Source: a virus. Taken from it: a stretch of DNA of 24,005 nucleotides. The DNA is taken from positions 1 to 24,005 of IMG/VR virus record IMGVR_UViG_3300033149_006616; one strand, written 5' to 3'. Every line of letters starts with the position of its first letter. The first letter of the stretch is position 1. This document shows, in pieces, positions 14,247 to 21,197 of this stretch. The notes under the pieces are model-generated. The model was not told the DNA's origin. It made no database searches and saw only the letters and a program-made list of their open reading frames with translations. The translations under genes and the position numbers were made by a program.

Positions 14247-14285
14247 AAAAGAAAGGGCCGCCCCGACTCGCGTCGGAGCGGCCCT
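14247..14285 (-). terminator. Rho-independent terminator of the early operon
   Basis: On the minus strand, AGGGCCGC-T-CCGAC pairs with GTCGG-G-GCGGCCCT around a GCGA loop: 13 pairs with one internal mismatch. It is followed by TTTCTTTTGG, a U-rich tract. It lies after the Com-like gene and before the late genes, so it ends the early transcript. Confidence 0.85.
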
Positions 14286-14307
14286 CGGGGGGCTCGCGGG
14301 GACGGCC

Positions 14308-14493
14308 TCAATCTCGATTCGCCACAGGATGATACGACGGGCGCGGCGCGCCGTCAACAGCAATTTCCGCCTCGCGTCCGAAAATGTTCACGGCATGGCA
14401 CCGCGGGCATTTCAGTTCGTGGGCCTCGCCTCGGGCGGGCGTGAGGCGCCGACCCAGGAGTTTGCCGCAGCGGCGACAGCGGTGTTCAGTCAT
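14308..14493 (-). CDS. com: Com-like zinc-finger regulator
   Basis: A 61-residue protein starting MTEHRCRRCGKLLGRRLTPA at ATG 14493, overlapping the gp16-like gene by 8 nt. Four cysteines, C6, C9, C29 and C32, form one zinc finger with the family-specific context CxxCGKLLG...ELKCPRCHAVN. This matches Mu Com, which binds RNA and turns on translation of mom, the DNA modification gene. The tail (VDGAPRPSYHPVANRD) is not conserved. It is the last gene before the early terminator. No mom-like acyltransferase gene follows, so this Com either acts on a distant gene outside the window or has another RNA target. Many Mu-like prophages keep a com in this place. Confidence 0.82.
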   Translation of the reverse strand: MTEHRCRRCGKLLGRRLTPARGEAHELKCPRCHAVNIFGREAEIAVDGAPRPSYHPVANRD

Positions 14494-14884
14494 GGATGCC
14501 CTCGCGCTCGCAAATGGACCGCGAGGCCTGGAGGCATGCCCTCGCCTCGCGGCCCGTCATCTCGCGCACATCGGCCGTCCGGCCCATCGTGAGCCGCCGG
14601 GCCAGACCGTCGAACCGGGCCTCGCCCAGGGCCGACCGGAGAGACTGGAGTTTCTCGATTTCCCACCTGGTCGCGCCGTCGTCGCGGAACGTCGGCAACC
14701 GCGCGCCCCGCGTCATGGCCATGAGGACGTCGATCACGAGCGTCGCCTCGCGGTGCGAGAGGGCCGAGGCCGACCGGTGGCCCGTCCGGGCGGCAAGAAA
14801 ATCCCGCCGCTCCCCGTCCGACCAGCCTAGGCAGGCGGGCAGGACATGCAGCAACTGTTTCTGCTTGGCCGTTGCCGCCTTCAT
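14486..14884 (-). CDS. Mu gp16-like protein (DUF1018)
   Basis: A 132-residue protein from ATG 14884 (MKAATAKQKQLLHVLPACLG), coupled to the preceding gene by ATGA. The N-terminal KQKQLLHVLPACLGWSDGERRDFLAARTGHRSASALSHREATLVIDVLM follows the DUF1018/gp16 pattern closely: 'k...ih.....lgl.d..yr.lL...tG..S...Ls..ea..vi..l'. The second half has TRWEIEKLQSLRSALG and a C-terminal DNA-binding-like helix. Its role in Mu biology is not established; the family lies between transposition genes and late genes in nearly all Mu-like phages, exactly as here. Confidence 0.85.
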   Translation of the reverse strand: MKAATAKQKQLLHVLPACLGWSDGERRDFLAARTGHRSASALSHREATLVIDVLMAMTRGARLPTFRDDGATRWEIEKLQSLRSALGEARFDGLARRLTMGRTADVREMTGREARACLQASRSICEREGIHD

Positions 14885-15225
14885 GGGCAAACACCCCTCT
14901 CGGCGATTTCGTCCCTCGCCCTGGCGAGATCCCGCTGAAGGGCCTGTATTTTCTGCCACCGCTCATCGGCCAGACGCTGGATGTGTCTCAGTTCGTGGTC
15001 CTGGTCGATGAGGCGGTCTTCGGCGGTGTGCAACCGCTCGCGGGTCTCCTCAATCCGCCAGAAGCCGAGGGCCTCGGCCACCTCCGCCAGGATGTCCTCC
15101 CATCGGCAGCGGTCCAAGGCCGTGCGCGGCACGGCCTCGGCTGGCAGATAGCGTTCCAGGACGGCGAGCGCCGCCCGTTTCGCGTCTGCGCCGACAACTT
15201 CGTCGAGATCCAGCATGCAGGCCAT
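14881..15225 (-). CDS. Coiled-coil protein of unknown function (early operon)
   Basis: A 114-residue protein. I chose ATG 15225 (MACMLDLDEVVGADAKRAAL) because GGAGGA stands 6-8 nt upstream; the frame has another ATG at 15255 without a site. The first half is globular (ALAVLERYLPAEAVPRTALD, RWEDILAEVAEALGF). Residues from about 62 to the end form a continuous coiled coil (EETRERLHTAEDRLIDQDHE, HIQRLADERWQKIQALQRDL). No known domain is recognised. It lies between the winged-helix-like gene and gp16, so it may take part in transposition or early-to-late switching, but this rests only on position. Confidence 0.65.
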   Translation of the reverse strand: MACMLDLDEVVGADAKRAALAVLERYLPAEAVPRTALDRCRWEDILAEVAEALGFWRIEETRERLHTAEDRLIDQDHELRHIQRLADERWQKIQALQRDLARARDEIAERGVCP

Positions 15226-15248
15226 GGTCTTCCTCCGTTCGGGCCCGG

Positions 15249-15665
15249 TCACCATCGATTAAAGAGCATGCCCTGACCGGTTTGGGCAACCTCCTGGGCT
15301 TCGGCCGCCGGCAGGCGGTCTTTCATCCGCCGCAGGGCCTCGGCCCGCTCACGCATCGGCTCAAACCGCGAGACGATGTACCGATACGCCGCGTCGTAGT
15401 CCTCCGGCTCGACGCAGAGGAACACGCCCGCCCCACTCGTGCCCAGGGGGACGCCTGCCGCGACGAGTTCGGCCTCCAGGTCGAAGAACTCGCGCCCGGA
15501 AATCCGGCAGCCCGCCGCGGCCAGGTGGTCGCGGATCAGGTGCTGCGCCCGCGCCGCCGCCCGGCCGCGGCAGTGTTTCTCCAGGTACGCCGCCACGAGT
15601 TTGGCCTCGGCCGATAGAGCCATGGTGCACCGCGTTGCATCACGTTGCGGCACGTCACGCCGCAT
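15249..15665 (-). CDS. Small winged-helix-like DNA-binding protein with a clamp-binding-like C-terminus
   Basis: A 138-residue protein from ATG 15665 with GGAGGAAGGA 5 nt upstream. Other starts are ATG 15689 (ATGA overlap with the ATPase stop) and ATG 15623. The core, LVAAYLEKHCRGRAAARAQHLIRDHLAAAGCRISGREFFDLEAELVAAGVPLGTSGAGVFLC, reads as a winged helix that includes a 'vPigTs..GvflC' wing. A helical tail follows (PEDYDAAYRYIVSRFEPMRE, AEALRRMKDRLPA). The C-terminus GQGMLFNRW contains QGMLF, which fits the QxxLF bacterial sliding-clamp-binding motif. A replication or regulatory role in the transposition module is likely. The function is not proven. Confidence 0.7.
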   Translation of the reverse strand: MRRDVPQRDATRCTMALSAEAKLVAAYLEKHCRGRAAARAQHLIRDHLAAAGCRISGREFFDLEAELVAAGVPLGTSGAGVFLCVEPEDYDAAYRYIVSRFEPMRERAEALRRMKDRLPAAEAQEVAQTGQGMLFNRW

Positions 15666-15685
15666 CGCCGTCCTTCCTCCGCCGG

Positions 15686-16969
15686 TCATTCCTCGTCCGC
15701 CGCGGGTGCGCCGCCCGTCAGAACGTAGGACATGAGGCTCTTCGATACGTGTTTCTCGCCCTTTTCCCAAGCGGCTACGAGGGCCGCGGCGAGCCACGTG
15801 TCCAGGAGCGCGGGGTAGAGAGGCGCCGCCCGGCTCCCCCGACCGCCGGGCGACAGCGTCTTCAGGAGCAGGGCCACGGCCTCGGGCGCCACCAGGCCCA
15901 GCTTGGCCCCGGCCACGCCCAAGCGAAAATCGATATAAATCTTGGCCTCCCGGACCTTCAGCGGCCGGACCTCGCACACGTGCAGCCGCCGGCGGACCGA
16001 CACCAGGTCCGGGTCGTCGAGCGTGTCGTCGAGGCTCGGGTTCCCCTCGGTCTGGCCGACGCAGACGACACCCAGGCCCCCGCCGGCATCGGCGCAGATC
16101 TCGCGGAGTTTCTTGAGATCGAGCCACGTGGTAGGGGCGAGTTCGTGGGCTTCCTCCACCACGAGGCAGCACGTCTCGCCCTCCTGGTACTTCTTGGCGA
16201 TCTTAGTGGCGACTTGGTGGACGAGATCCTCGGCGTTGGACCGCGGCCGGTCGCCGGGGGCGATGTCGCGCAGCAGGGCCCGCGGCAGGGCGCAGGCCCC
16301 GACCCGCCGGCGGCGCAGGGTCAGGAGCCGTGCGATGTGGACCTTGCGGTTCCGTTCGCGGCCCCGCGCGGGGTCGCCCGCCACGTCGCCGATTGCCCGG
16401 CGCACGAGCGTTGTCTTGCCGCACCCGCTCGGGCCTTGGACGAGCAGGAAGCCGTGGCTCTTGACTGCCCGATCCACGAGCGATCCCACCAGGTGCCACT
16501 GCGGGTGGAGCCAGAACGTGCGGTCCTCGCGCGGCTCGGCGAACGGGTCCGCCTTCAAGTTGAAGTGTGTCAGCGTCTCTGCAGGCAACATGGGTTTCCT
16601 CCGATGGGTCCATTCGTCCCATGACAGGACCTCGAACGGCGGCCGGGCGGCGGCCCGGCTCGGGCACCGTGACGGCGGCTCGGCCACCAGGCGTTCGTAC
16701 ACCTCGGCCGGCAGGGCCTCGAAGAGCGGCCACCGGGGCCGGAGGCCGAGCCGCGCGGCCGCGCCGGCGACGCGGCGGCGGACGTCCGGCGTCGCCCCTT
16801 TCTCGCCCCGCGCGACCTGGTCGAGCCACTGCTGTGACAGGCCGGCCTCGGTGGCGAGGGCCTGCAGGCTCACGCGCCGATCGGCACCGGGCCGGGGTCG
16901 AGTCAGGGCCCAGAGACCGAGCGGCCGATCAGGCCGAGGCCGCGGCGGCCGGCCCCGCGGCCGGCTCAT
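15686..16969 (-). CDS. B: MuB-like AAA+ target-selection ATPase with N-terminal helix-turn-helix
   Basis: A 427-residue protein from ATG 16969 (weak site; ATG 16999 adds 10 residues). It overlaps the transposase end by 41 nt. Residues about 32-75 form an XRE-like helix-turn-helix (VSLQALATEAGLSQQWLDQV). The ATPase begins near residue 127 (MLPAETLTHFNLKADPFAEP), with Walker A GPSGCGKT (179-186) and Walker B CCLVVEEAHEL (267-277), then a sensor-type VCVGQTE. The layout matches MuB/TniB/ExeA-like ATPases. MuB binds DNA and ATP, picks the target site and activates the transposase. A strong internal ribosome site (GGAGGA before ATG 16591) could give a 301-residue ATPase without the DNA-binding part. 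MuB itself is 312 residues. Confidence 0.85.
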   Translation of the reverse strand: MSRPRGRPPRPRPDRPLGLWALTRPRPGADRRVSLQALATEAGLSQQWLDQVARGEKGATPDVRRRVAGAAARLGLRPRWPLFEALPAEVYERLVAEPPSRCPSRAAARPPFEVLSWDEWTHRRKPMLPAETLTHFNLKADPFAEPREDRTFWLHPQWHLVGSLVDRAVKSHGFLLVQGPSGCGKTTLVRRAIGDVAGDPARGRERNRKVHIARLLTLRRRRVGACALPRALLRDIAPGDRPRSNAEDLVHQVATKIAKKYQEGETCCLVVEEAHELAPTTWLDLKKLREICADAGGGLGVVCVGQTEGNPSLDDTLDDPDLVSVRRRLHVCEVRPLKVREAKIYIDFRLGVAGAKLGLVAPEAVALLLKTLSPGGRGSRAAPLYPALLDTWLAAALVAAWEKGEKHVSKSLMSYVLTGGAPAADEE

Positions 16970-18668
16970 CGCCTGCGCGTTCTGCTGGCAACTGCCCATG
17001 GCGGATCACGTGTTCCAGGGATTCCAGGTCGATCGTCTCGCCCGGCAGCCACAAGGCGGCTAGGCGCTTGTCGGTCTCCGAGAGTGGCGTCGAGAGGCGG
17101 CCGGCCCGCTGGAGGCGTTCGATGGCCTCGAACCGGCCCACGAGAACGGCCCGGCGCTCGAGGGCTGATGCGCGGCCCGCGTCGAACGGGCGCGGCCGGA
17201 CCGCGAGGGGATGGGCGCGGGCCGAGGCGGCAGCGTGCCGCGTGAGATCTTCGCCGGAGTAATCCACGCGGGCGGCGGCGGTGCTTAACGCCTCGGCCGC
17301 GGTGATCGGGCGCTCCGCGGCCGATAGGTGCCGATCGGGCGCGGGCGCGCGGCGGGGGGCCTCCATCCGCTCGTCGCCGACCTCGATCACCACCGTCTCG
17401 CCCTCGGCCGGCTCGCGGCCGCGTTCCAGCCGCCTGTAACGGACCGTGACCTCGCGGCCCACGAGATGGCCGAACACGGCCCAGTCGAGGCCGACGCGTT
17501 CGCCGCCGGGGAGGCGGACCGACACGTCGGGCCGGACGCACGTCACGAGGCGCGCCAGGGCCAGTTCCCGGAACGTCTCGGCGGGCGGGGCCGCGCGGAA
17601 CGTCTCGGGATGGGCCTCGATCAGGCGGACCCATCGATCGTAGGGCGCCTCGCCGGTGGCGGCGCTCTTGCGGTTGTTCCAATATAGGTTCAGGCGTCGG
17701 AAGAACTCCGGCAGGTCGGCCGCCTGCATCCTGAGGATCACCCGTTTCGTCCGGCCCTCGGCCGTTCGTTCGACCTGCGTCCGCGACAGGAGTTCCTGGG
17801 CGAAGAGCGAGGCGCAGGCGCGGAACGACCGTTCGACCTTGCCCTTGGCCTCGGGATGATACGGCTCGTGGAACGCCGGCCGGACCTCCAGGGCCCGGAG
17901 CGCCTCGCGGACGGTCTCGGAGGAAAGCCACGACCCGTTGTCGCCGTAGACCGTCTCGGGCAGGCCGGCGAACGGCATGGTCAGCGGGTCGGGTTTTTCG
18001 GTCCACGCCTCGGCCAGGGCCGCCAGGACCGCCTCGGCTGAGGGCGTAGGGATCGGCACGAAGTGGCGGGCCCGAGATGCGTCGTCGATCGTGCACGCGA
18101 CCCAGAGCGGGGCCCGGCCCCGCTGCTGCTGTCGCCAGTCGATTGAGACGCCCGAATCGTAGACGTACTCGCCCGTCTCGACGTCGACGTACATGCTGGG
18201 CGCCCGCGTCTCGTCGTACTGGTGGAGCGTGTTGGCCCGGACCCGCTGGACCCGCCGCTTGACGGCCGGGGCGCGGCTGCCGTCCGGCCGGGCCTTCCCC
18301 AGGGCCCGGCTCGCCGCCACGCTGTAGCCGTGGTGTGCGAGGGCCCGGCGGAGGCGATACTCGGAGAGGCGATCGGCGTTCGGTTTCCCCAGGTCCCGCG
18401 CGGCGGCGATCACGTCGCGGATCGCCACGTCGCGGTCGAGTTGGCCGACGCACCAGAGCACCAGATCGTCTCCGAGGAGGGCGGCGTACTCGGCGTCGGA
18501 CCGCCGGTCCGACCGGCCGCGGCGACCCGAGCGGACGCCGCGGGTCAGGCGCCAGAGGCTGCGCTCGGAGACGCCGAACCGCTCGGCTAGCGCCGCCCGT
18601 TCGGCGGCCGTTATGTCGGGCCGCCAGAGCCGCCTCAGTTCCTCGCGTTCTTTCGGGCTGATCCCCAC
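16929..18668 (-). CDS. A: MuA-like DDE transposase
   Basis: A 579-residue protein from GTG 18668, AAGGA about 9 nt upstream. The N-terminus is a helix-turn-helix (ERAALAERFGVSERSLWRLT, about 23-42) with a second DNA-binding region near 80-115. The RNase H-like core carries the probable catalytic triad D152 (HQYDETRAPS), D243 (VYGDNGSW) and E279 (GKVERSFR), with LWVACTIDDASRARHF between. A beta-barrel-like region follows (VSVRLPGGERVGLDWAVFGHLVGREVTV), then a basic and helical C-terminus that in MuA contacts MuB. It catalyses strand cutting and joining for integration and replicative transposition. It is shorter than MuA (663), mainly at the N-terminus, where the enhancer-binding domain would be. 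Confidence 0.92.
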   Translation of the reverse strand: MGISPKEREELRRLWRPDITAAERAALAERFGVSERSLWRLTRGVRSGRRGRSDRRSDAEYAALLGDDLVLWCVGQLDRDVAIRDVIAAARDLGKPNADRLSEYRLRRALAHHGYSVAASRALGKARPDGSRAPAVKRRVQRVRANTLHQYDETRAPSMYVDVETGEYVYDSGVSIDWRQQQRGRAPLWVACTIDDASRARHFVPIPTPSAEAVLAALAEAWTEKPDPLTMPFAGLPETVYGDNGSWLSSETVREALRALEVRPAFHEPYHPEAKGKVERSFRACASLFAQELLSRTQVERTAEGRTKRVILRMQAADLPEFFRRLNLYWNNRKSAATGEAPYDRWVRLIEAHPETFRAAPPAETFRELALARLVTCVRPDVSVRLPGGERVGLDWAVFGHLVGREVTVRYRRLERGREPAEGETVVIEVGDERMEAPRRAPAPDRHLSAAERPITAAEALSTAAARVDYSGEDLTRHAAASARAHPLAVRPRPFDAGRASALERRAVLVGRFEAIERLQRAGRLSTPLSETDKRLAALWLPGETIDLESLEHVIRHGQLPAERAGDEPAAGPAAAASA

Positions 18669-18719
18669 GGCGATGTGTCCTTGTCCGTCCTCCGCCCGTC
18701 GCGTCCCGCGCGGCCCGGT

Positions 18720-19589
18720 TTAGAGGCCGCGCTTCGCCTCCTCGTCATCAAGCCGCTCCGAGAGGATCGGCCCCGTCGCCGGCCACGGCTTGGCGGGATG
18801 CGCCTCGGCGAACGCCATGCGCAGGCGCTCGGCAATCCGGTCGCGAGCGGCGTCGATCCGCATGAGCAGGTTCAGTAGCACCGGGCCCGACGCCATTTCG
18901 TCGATGAGAACGGCGGGGTCGACTTCCCGCCAGAGGAACACCTCCGTCCGGCCGAGCGTCAGGACGGCTTTCGCCAAGGCCGAGCGGCAGGGGGCGTCGT
19001 CGGTCACCTCGTCGGGGTCGCGGGCCTTGGCGGCCCGGGCCAACCGCTCGGCCAACTCGTCGATCTGGTCCTGGAGCCGGGCCTCCCGCTTCTCGCGGGC
19101 TTCCAGGCGCCGCTTGAGCCGCGAAACCTCGTTTTCGAGTTCCTTTCGGGGTTTCGGGGCCTTCTTGCGAGGGTCGGCGAGGTCGTCGGCGTCGAGTTCG
19201 TCACCCTCGTCCTCGTCAAATGCGCCGCCGCCCGCGCCCGGCAAATGCGCCGATCTGCGCATTTGGTGTTCCATGGCGTAGCGGGCCTCGGCCATCCACC
19301 ACTGGGCCGTGCGGGCCGGGATGCGGAGGCGATCCAGGAGCGGCAGCCACTCGCCGTGCCGCACACTGGCCTTGAGCCAGATCATCCGCTTGCCCCGCTC
19401 GATGAGGCCGACCGAATGCATGGCGTCGATCATCCGGCCGATCACCTCGACCTGCTCGGTGACCATCTCGACGTTCTCGGGGGAGGCCTCCAGATCCATG
19501 TCGAACCGGCCCAGAAACTCCTGCATCCCGGCCAGGTCCTGGCCATTGGAGGGCGCGAGGCCCTTCTCATCGTGTGCTCGTTTAGCCAT
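18720..19589 (-). CDS. DUF3102-like protein with acidic linker and coiled coil
   Basis: A 289-residue protein from ATG 19589 (MAKRAHDEKGLAPSNGQDLA), AAGGA 8 nt upstream. Residues about 70-112 (ERGKRMIWLKASVRHGEWLP, LRIPARTAQWWMAEARYAME) follow the DUF3102 pattern, in which a 'HGeW..wL' motif and a helix with 'S.rtAq..m' occur. An acidic run (AFDEDEGDELDADDLADP) is followed by a strong coiled coil (KELENEVSRLKRRLEAREKR, QDQIDELAERLARAAKARD). The last 80 residues are globular. DUF3102 proteins occur on phages and plasmids and may bind DNA; the function is unknown. It directly precedes the transposase, with its stop 52 bp upstream, suggesting a role in early replication or control. Confidence 0.7.
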   Translation of the reverse strand: MAKRAHDEKGLAPSNGQDLAGMQEFLGRFDMDLEASPENVEMVTEQVEVIGRMIDAMHSVGLIERGKRMIWLKASVRHGEWLPLLDRLRIPARTAQWWMAEARYAMEHQMRRSAHLPGAGGGAFDEDEGDELDADDLADPRKKAPKPRKELENEVSRLKRRLEAREKREARLQDQIDELAERLARAAKARDPDEVTDDAPCRSALAKAVLTLGRTEVFLWREVDPAVLIDEMASGPVLLNLLMRIDAARDRIAERLRMAFAEAHPAKPWPATGPILSERLDDEEAKRGL

Positions 19590-19926
19590 GGGTTGGTCCT
19601 TGGGCATTGGGCATTAGGGATCGGTCATTGGCCGCGGGAGCGGCCGGCAGGACGTCCGCCGCTTCGATGGTATGCCAGCCATTGCCCCAGGCCGCTAGGG
19701 GCAGGCCGTCCGACGGGTCCGACGCGATGGACGGCTTGTCGATCTCGATGCGCCGGGCCTTACCCGCCAGATGCGTCAGCAGGCAGACACGGGGGCCGCC
19801 CCGGCGGCGGGCGTCTTCGACCGTTGCGAGGGGCCGGCCTCGCGTCCCCTCGACGTTCGCGGCCACGTACACCTCGGCGTCCAGGTCGCCGACGCCGAGG
19901 ATCTCGATCAGTTCGCGAACGTTCAT
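19582..19926 (-). CDS. Small early protein of unknown function
   Basis: A 114-residue protein from ATG 19926 (MNVRELIEILGVGDLDAEVY), overlapping both neighbours by a few bases (8 nt with the DUF3102-like gene). The N-terminus (NVRELIEILGVGDLDAEVYVAAN) matches the common small phage proteins that begin 'mtV.eLie.L...d.daeV.v'; the middle has RGGPRVCLLTHLAGKARRI. The C-terminal part is disordered (PAAPAANDRSLMPNAQGPTHG). No catalytic motif is seen. Function unknown; the tight packing shows it belongs to the early transcript. Confidence 0.65.
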   Translation of the reverse strand: MNVRELIEILGVGDLDAEVYVAANVEGTRGRPLATVEDARRRGGPRVCLLTHLAGKARRIEIDKPSIASDPSDGLPLAAWGNGWHTIEAADVLPAAPAANDRSLMPNAQGPTHG

Positions 19927-20414
19927 GCCGCACCGCCTTTCCCGGCCGAAGCGTCGGCTGGCGCGAGTTCCCTGTAAGCCACGCGGCCGGCCCTGACGCA
20001 GGCCGACACAAGTTCCAGGAGGTCGGTCGTTTCGTCCGTGGCGCGCGGGGCGTCGAACGTCATCAGACCCGGCCGGCCGCGGCCGATACGGACGACCGGC
20101 ACTTCCTCGGCCAGGGCGAAGCCGCACTCGTAGTGGGCGTCGTTGCCCGCCGGCTCCACGAGGACCACGCACCCCGCCTCGCGGATCGCCAGCAGGCAGT
20201 CGAGTTTCATCCGCCTGAGCCGCAGGTACCGGGCCGTCGCCTCGGGGTGCTCCGGGTCGGTCCGTTCCCATTCCTCCAGGGCGTCGCCGTTAAGCGGCTC
20301 CGGGTGCTCTTCCCAGAAGGCCCAGACGTCGTACCCGGCACCCTGCAGGGCGCGGGCGACGTGCCTGGCCCGCTCGACCTCCCGCCAACTGGCGGCAATG
20401 TAGATGTGGCTCAT
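19923..20414 (-). CDS. Nucleoside 2-deoxyribosyltransferase-like enzyme
   Basis: A 163-residue protein starting MSHIYIAASWREVERARHVA at ATG 20414, GGAGGAGA 5 nt upstream, coupled to the amidase by ATGA. The fold pattern is that of the nucleoside deoxyribosyltransferase family: strand IYIAASW, helix, GYDVWAFWEEHPEP, RRMKLDCLLAI (D72), strand GCVVLVEP, then the conserved HYECGFALAEEVPVV with probable catalytic E96. Such enzymes cleave the N-glycosidic bond of (deoxy)nucleosides or nucleotides; related folds include nucleotide hydrolases and TIR domains. In a phage early operon it might alter nucleotide pools, prepare modified bases, or remove nucleotide signals used in defence. The substrate cannot be told. 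Confidence 0.68.
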   Translation of the reverse strand: MSHIYIAASWREVERARHVARALQGAGYDVWAFWEEHPEPLNGDALEEWERTDPEHPEATARYLRLRRMKLDCLLAIREAGCVVLVEPAGNDAHYECGFALAEEVPVVRIGRGRPGLMTFDAPRATDETTDLLELVSACVRAGRVAYRELAPADASAGKGGAA

Positions 20415-20902
20415 AGTTCTCCTCCGTTCGGCACGACGAGCCGCTTGTCCCATGCGCCCGGACACGCCGTCCGGGCGAGTTCCTTGTGGAAGTAGATCGC
20501 CGACCGCCCGAACCCGTAGGCCACCATCGCCAGGGCGAGGAAAGCCCGCGCCGCCGCCAGCGCCGCGGCGGGCGGCGGGCCCGAGGTGTAGTCGCCAATG
20601 AACGCGAGGCCCAGGTTTCCGGCGTTCTGGCCACGGACGTGGGCGCCGTCGCGCGAGAGGGGCCGGCCGAACCAGAGGCTGCCGTCGACGCCGATGAGGA
20701 CGTGGTACCCGATGCCGTCCCAGCCGAGGCTGCGGTGATAGGCGTCGATCGCGCGGACGCGGGCGGCAGGGTCGTCGCCCGGTGTGGCGGTGTGGTGGAT
20801 CGTCGCGCGGGCGAAGCGATGCGCCACCGGAGCAGCCCCGGCTGCGGGGCCGAGGGCCAGACCCGCAATCCCAATCGCCCGGATGGCCGTGCGCCGATTC
20901 AT
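20411..20902 (-). CDS. N-acetylmuramoyl-L-alanine amidase (Amidase_2) with Tat-like signal
   Basis: A 163-residue protein from ATG 20902 (MNRRTAIRAIGIAGLALGPA); no strong ribosome site is seen. Residues 1-24 look like a signal: twin Arg at 3-4, a hydrophobic stretch and an Ala-rich end (AGAAPVA). The amidase domain has the expected zinc ligands H36 (ATIHHTAT), H139 (YFHKELA) and C147 (TACPG), with Y66 in DGIGYHVLIGVDGSLWFGRP and NAGNLGLAFIGDY. It is short but complete. The enzyme cuts the bond between muramic acid and the stem peptide. As an endolysin it would be expected late, yet it lies in the early operon before the transposase, so a role in entry, superinfection or slow export-dependent lysis should be considered. 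Confidence 0.85.
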   Translation of the reverse strand: MNRRTAIRAIGIAGLALGPAAGAAPVAHRFARATIHHTATPGDDPAARVRAIDAYHRSLGWDGIGYHVLIGVDGSLWFGRPLSRDGAHVRGQNAGNLGLAFIGDYTSGPPPAAALAAARAFLALAMVAYGFGRSAIYFHKELARTACPGAWDKRLVVPNGGEL

Positions 20903-20906
20903 GGTT

Positions 20907-21197
20907 TCAGTCCACGGGGGCCGCGAGGCCGCGGCCCGCAAAAAGGACGCGCCGGGCCTGGTCCGCTTCGACGCGGGAGGCCCGGCGGATGGGCGACACC
21001 GTCGCTCCGGCCTGGGTGGAGCGGCGGGCGACTGCGTGAGAAAAATCAACGACCCACCACTGTTCGCAGAAGAGGCACCAAAACGCCCAGGTCTCCACGG
21101 CCCGGCGGCCCCGGACGCGGCGGCGGATACGCCCGCCATGCATCGGTGGGAAACCCTTGCCGCACTCGGGGCAGGATCGGGGCGCCGCGTGTGTCAT
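20907..21197 (-). CDS. Zinc-ribbon protein of unknown function
   Basis: A 96-residue protein from ATG 21197 (MTHAAPRSCPECGKGFPPMH), AGGAGA 5 nt upstream, coupled to the Ner-like gene by ATGA. Two CxxC pairs, C9/C12 and C41/C44, flank a basic loop (GGRIRRRVRGRRAVE) and an aromatic strand (TWAFWCLFCEQWWVV). This is a typical zinc ribbon, expected to bind nucleic acid or protein. The rest (SHAVARRSTQAGATVSPIRR) is basic. It is the second gene of the early operon; there is no evidence for a specific role. Confidence 0.7.
   Translation of the reverse strand: MTHAAPRSCPECGKGFPPMHGGRIRRRVRGRRAVETWAFWCLFCEQWWVVDFSHAVARRSTQAGATVSPIRRASRVEADQARRVLFAGRGLAAPVD

Noticed and set aside
14063-14444. Several 80-110 codon ORFs across the early/late gap
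   Set aside because: They run through the terminator hairpin, are Arg/Pro-rich and lack ribosome sites, so the gap is treated as non-coding.
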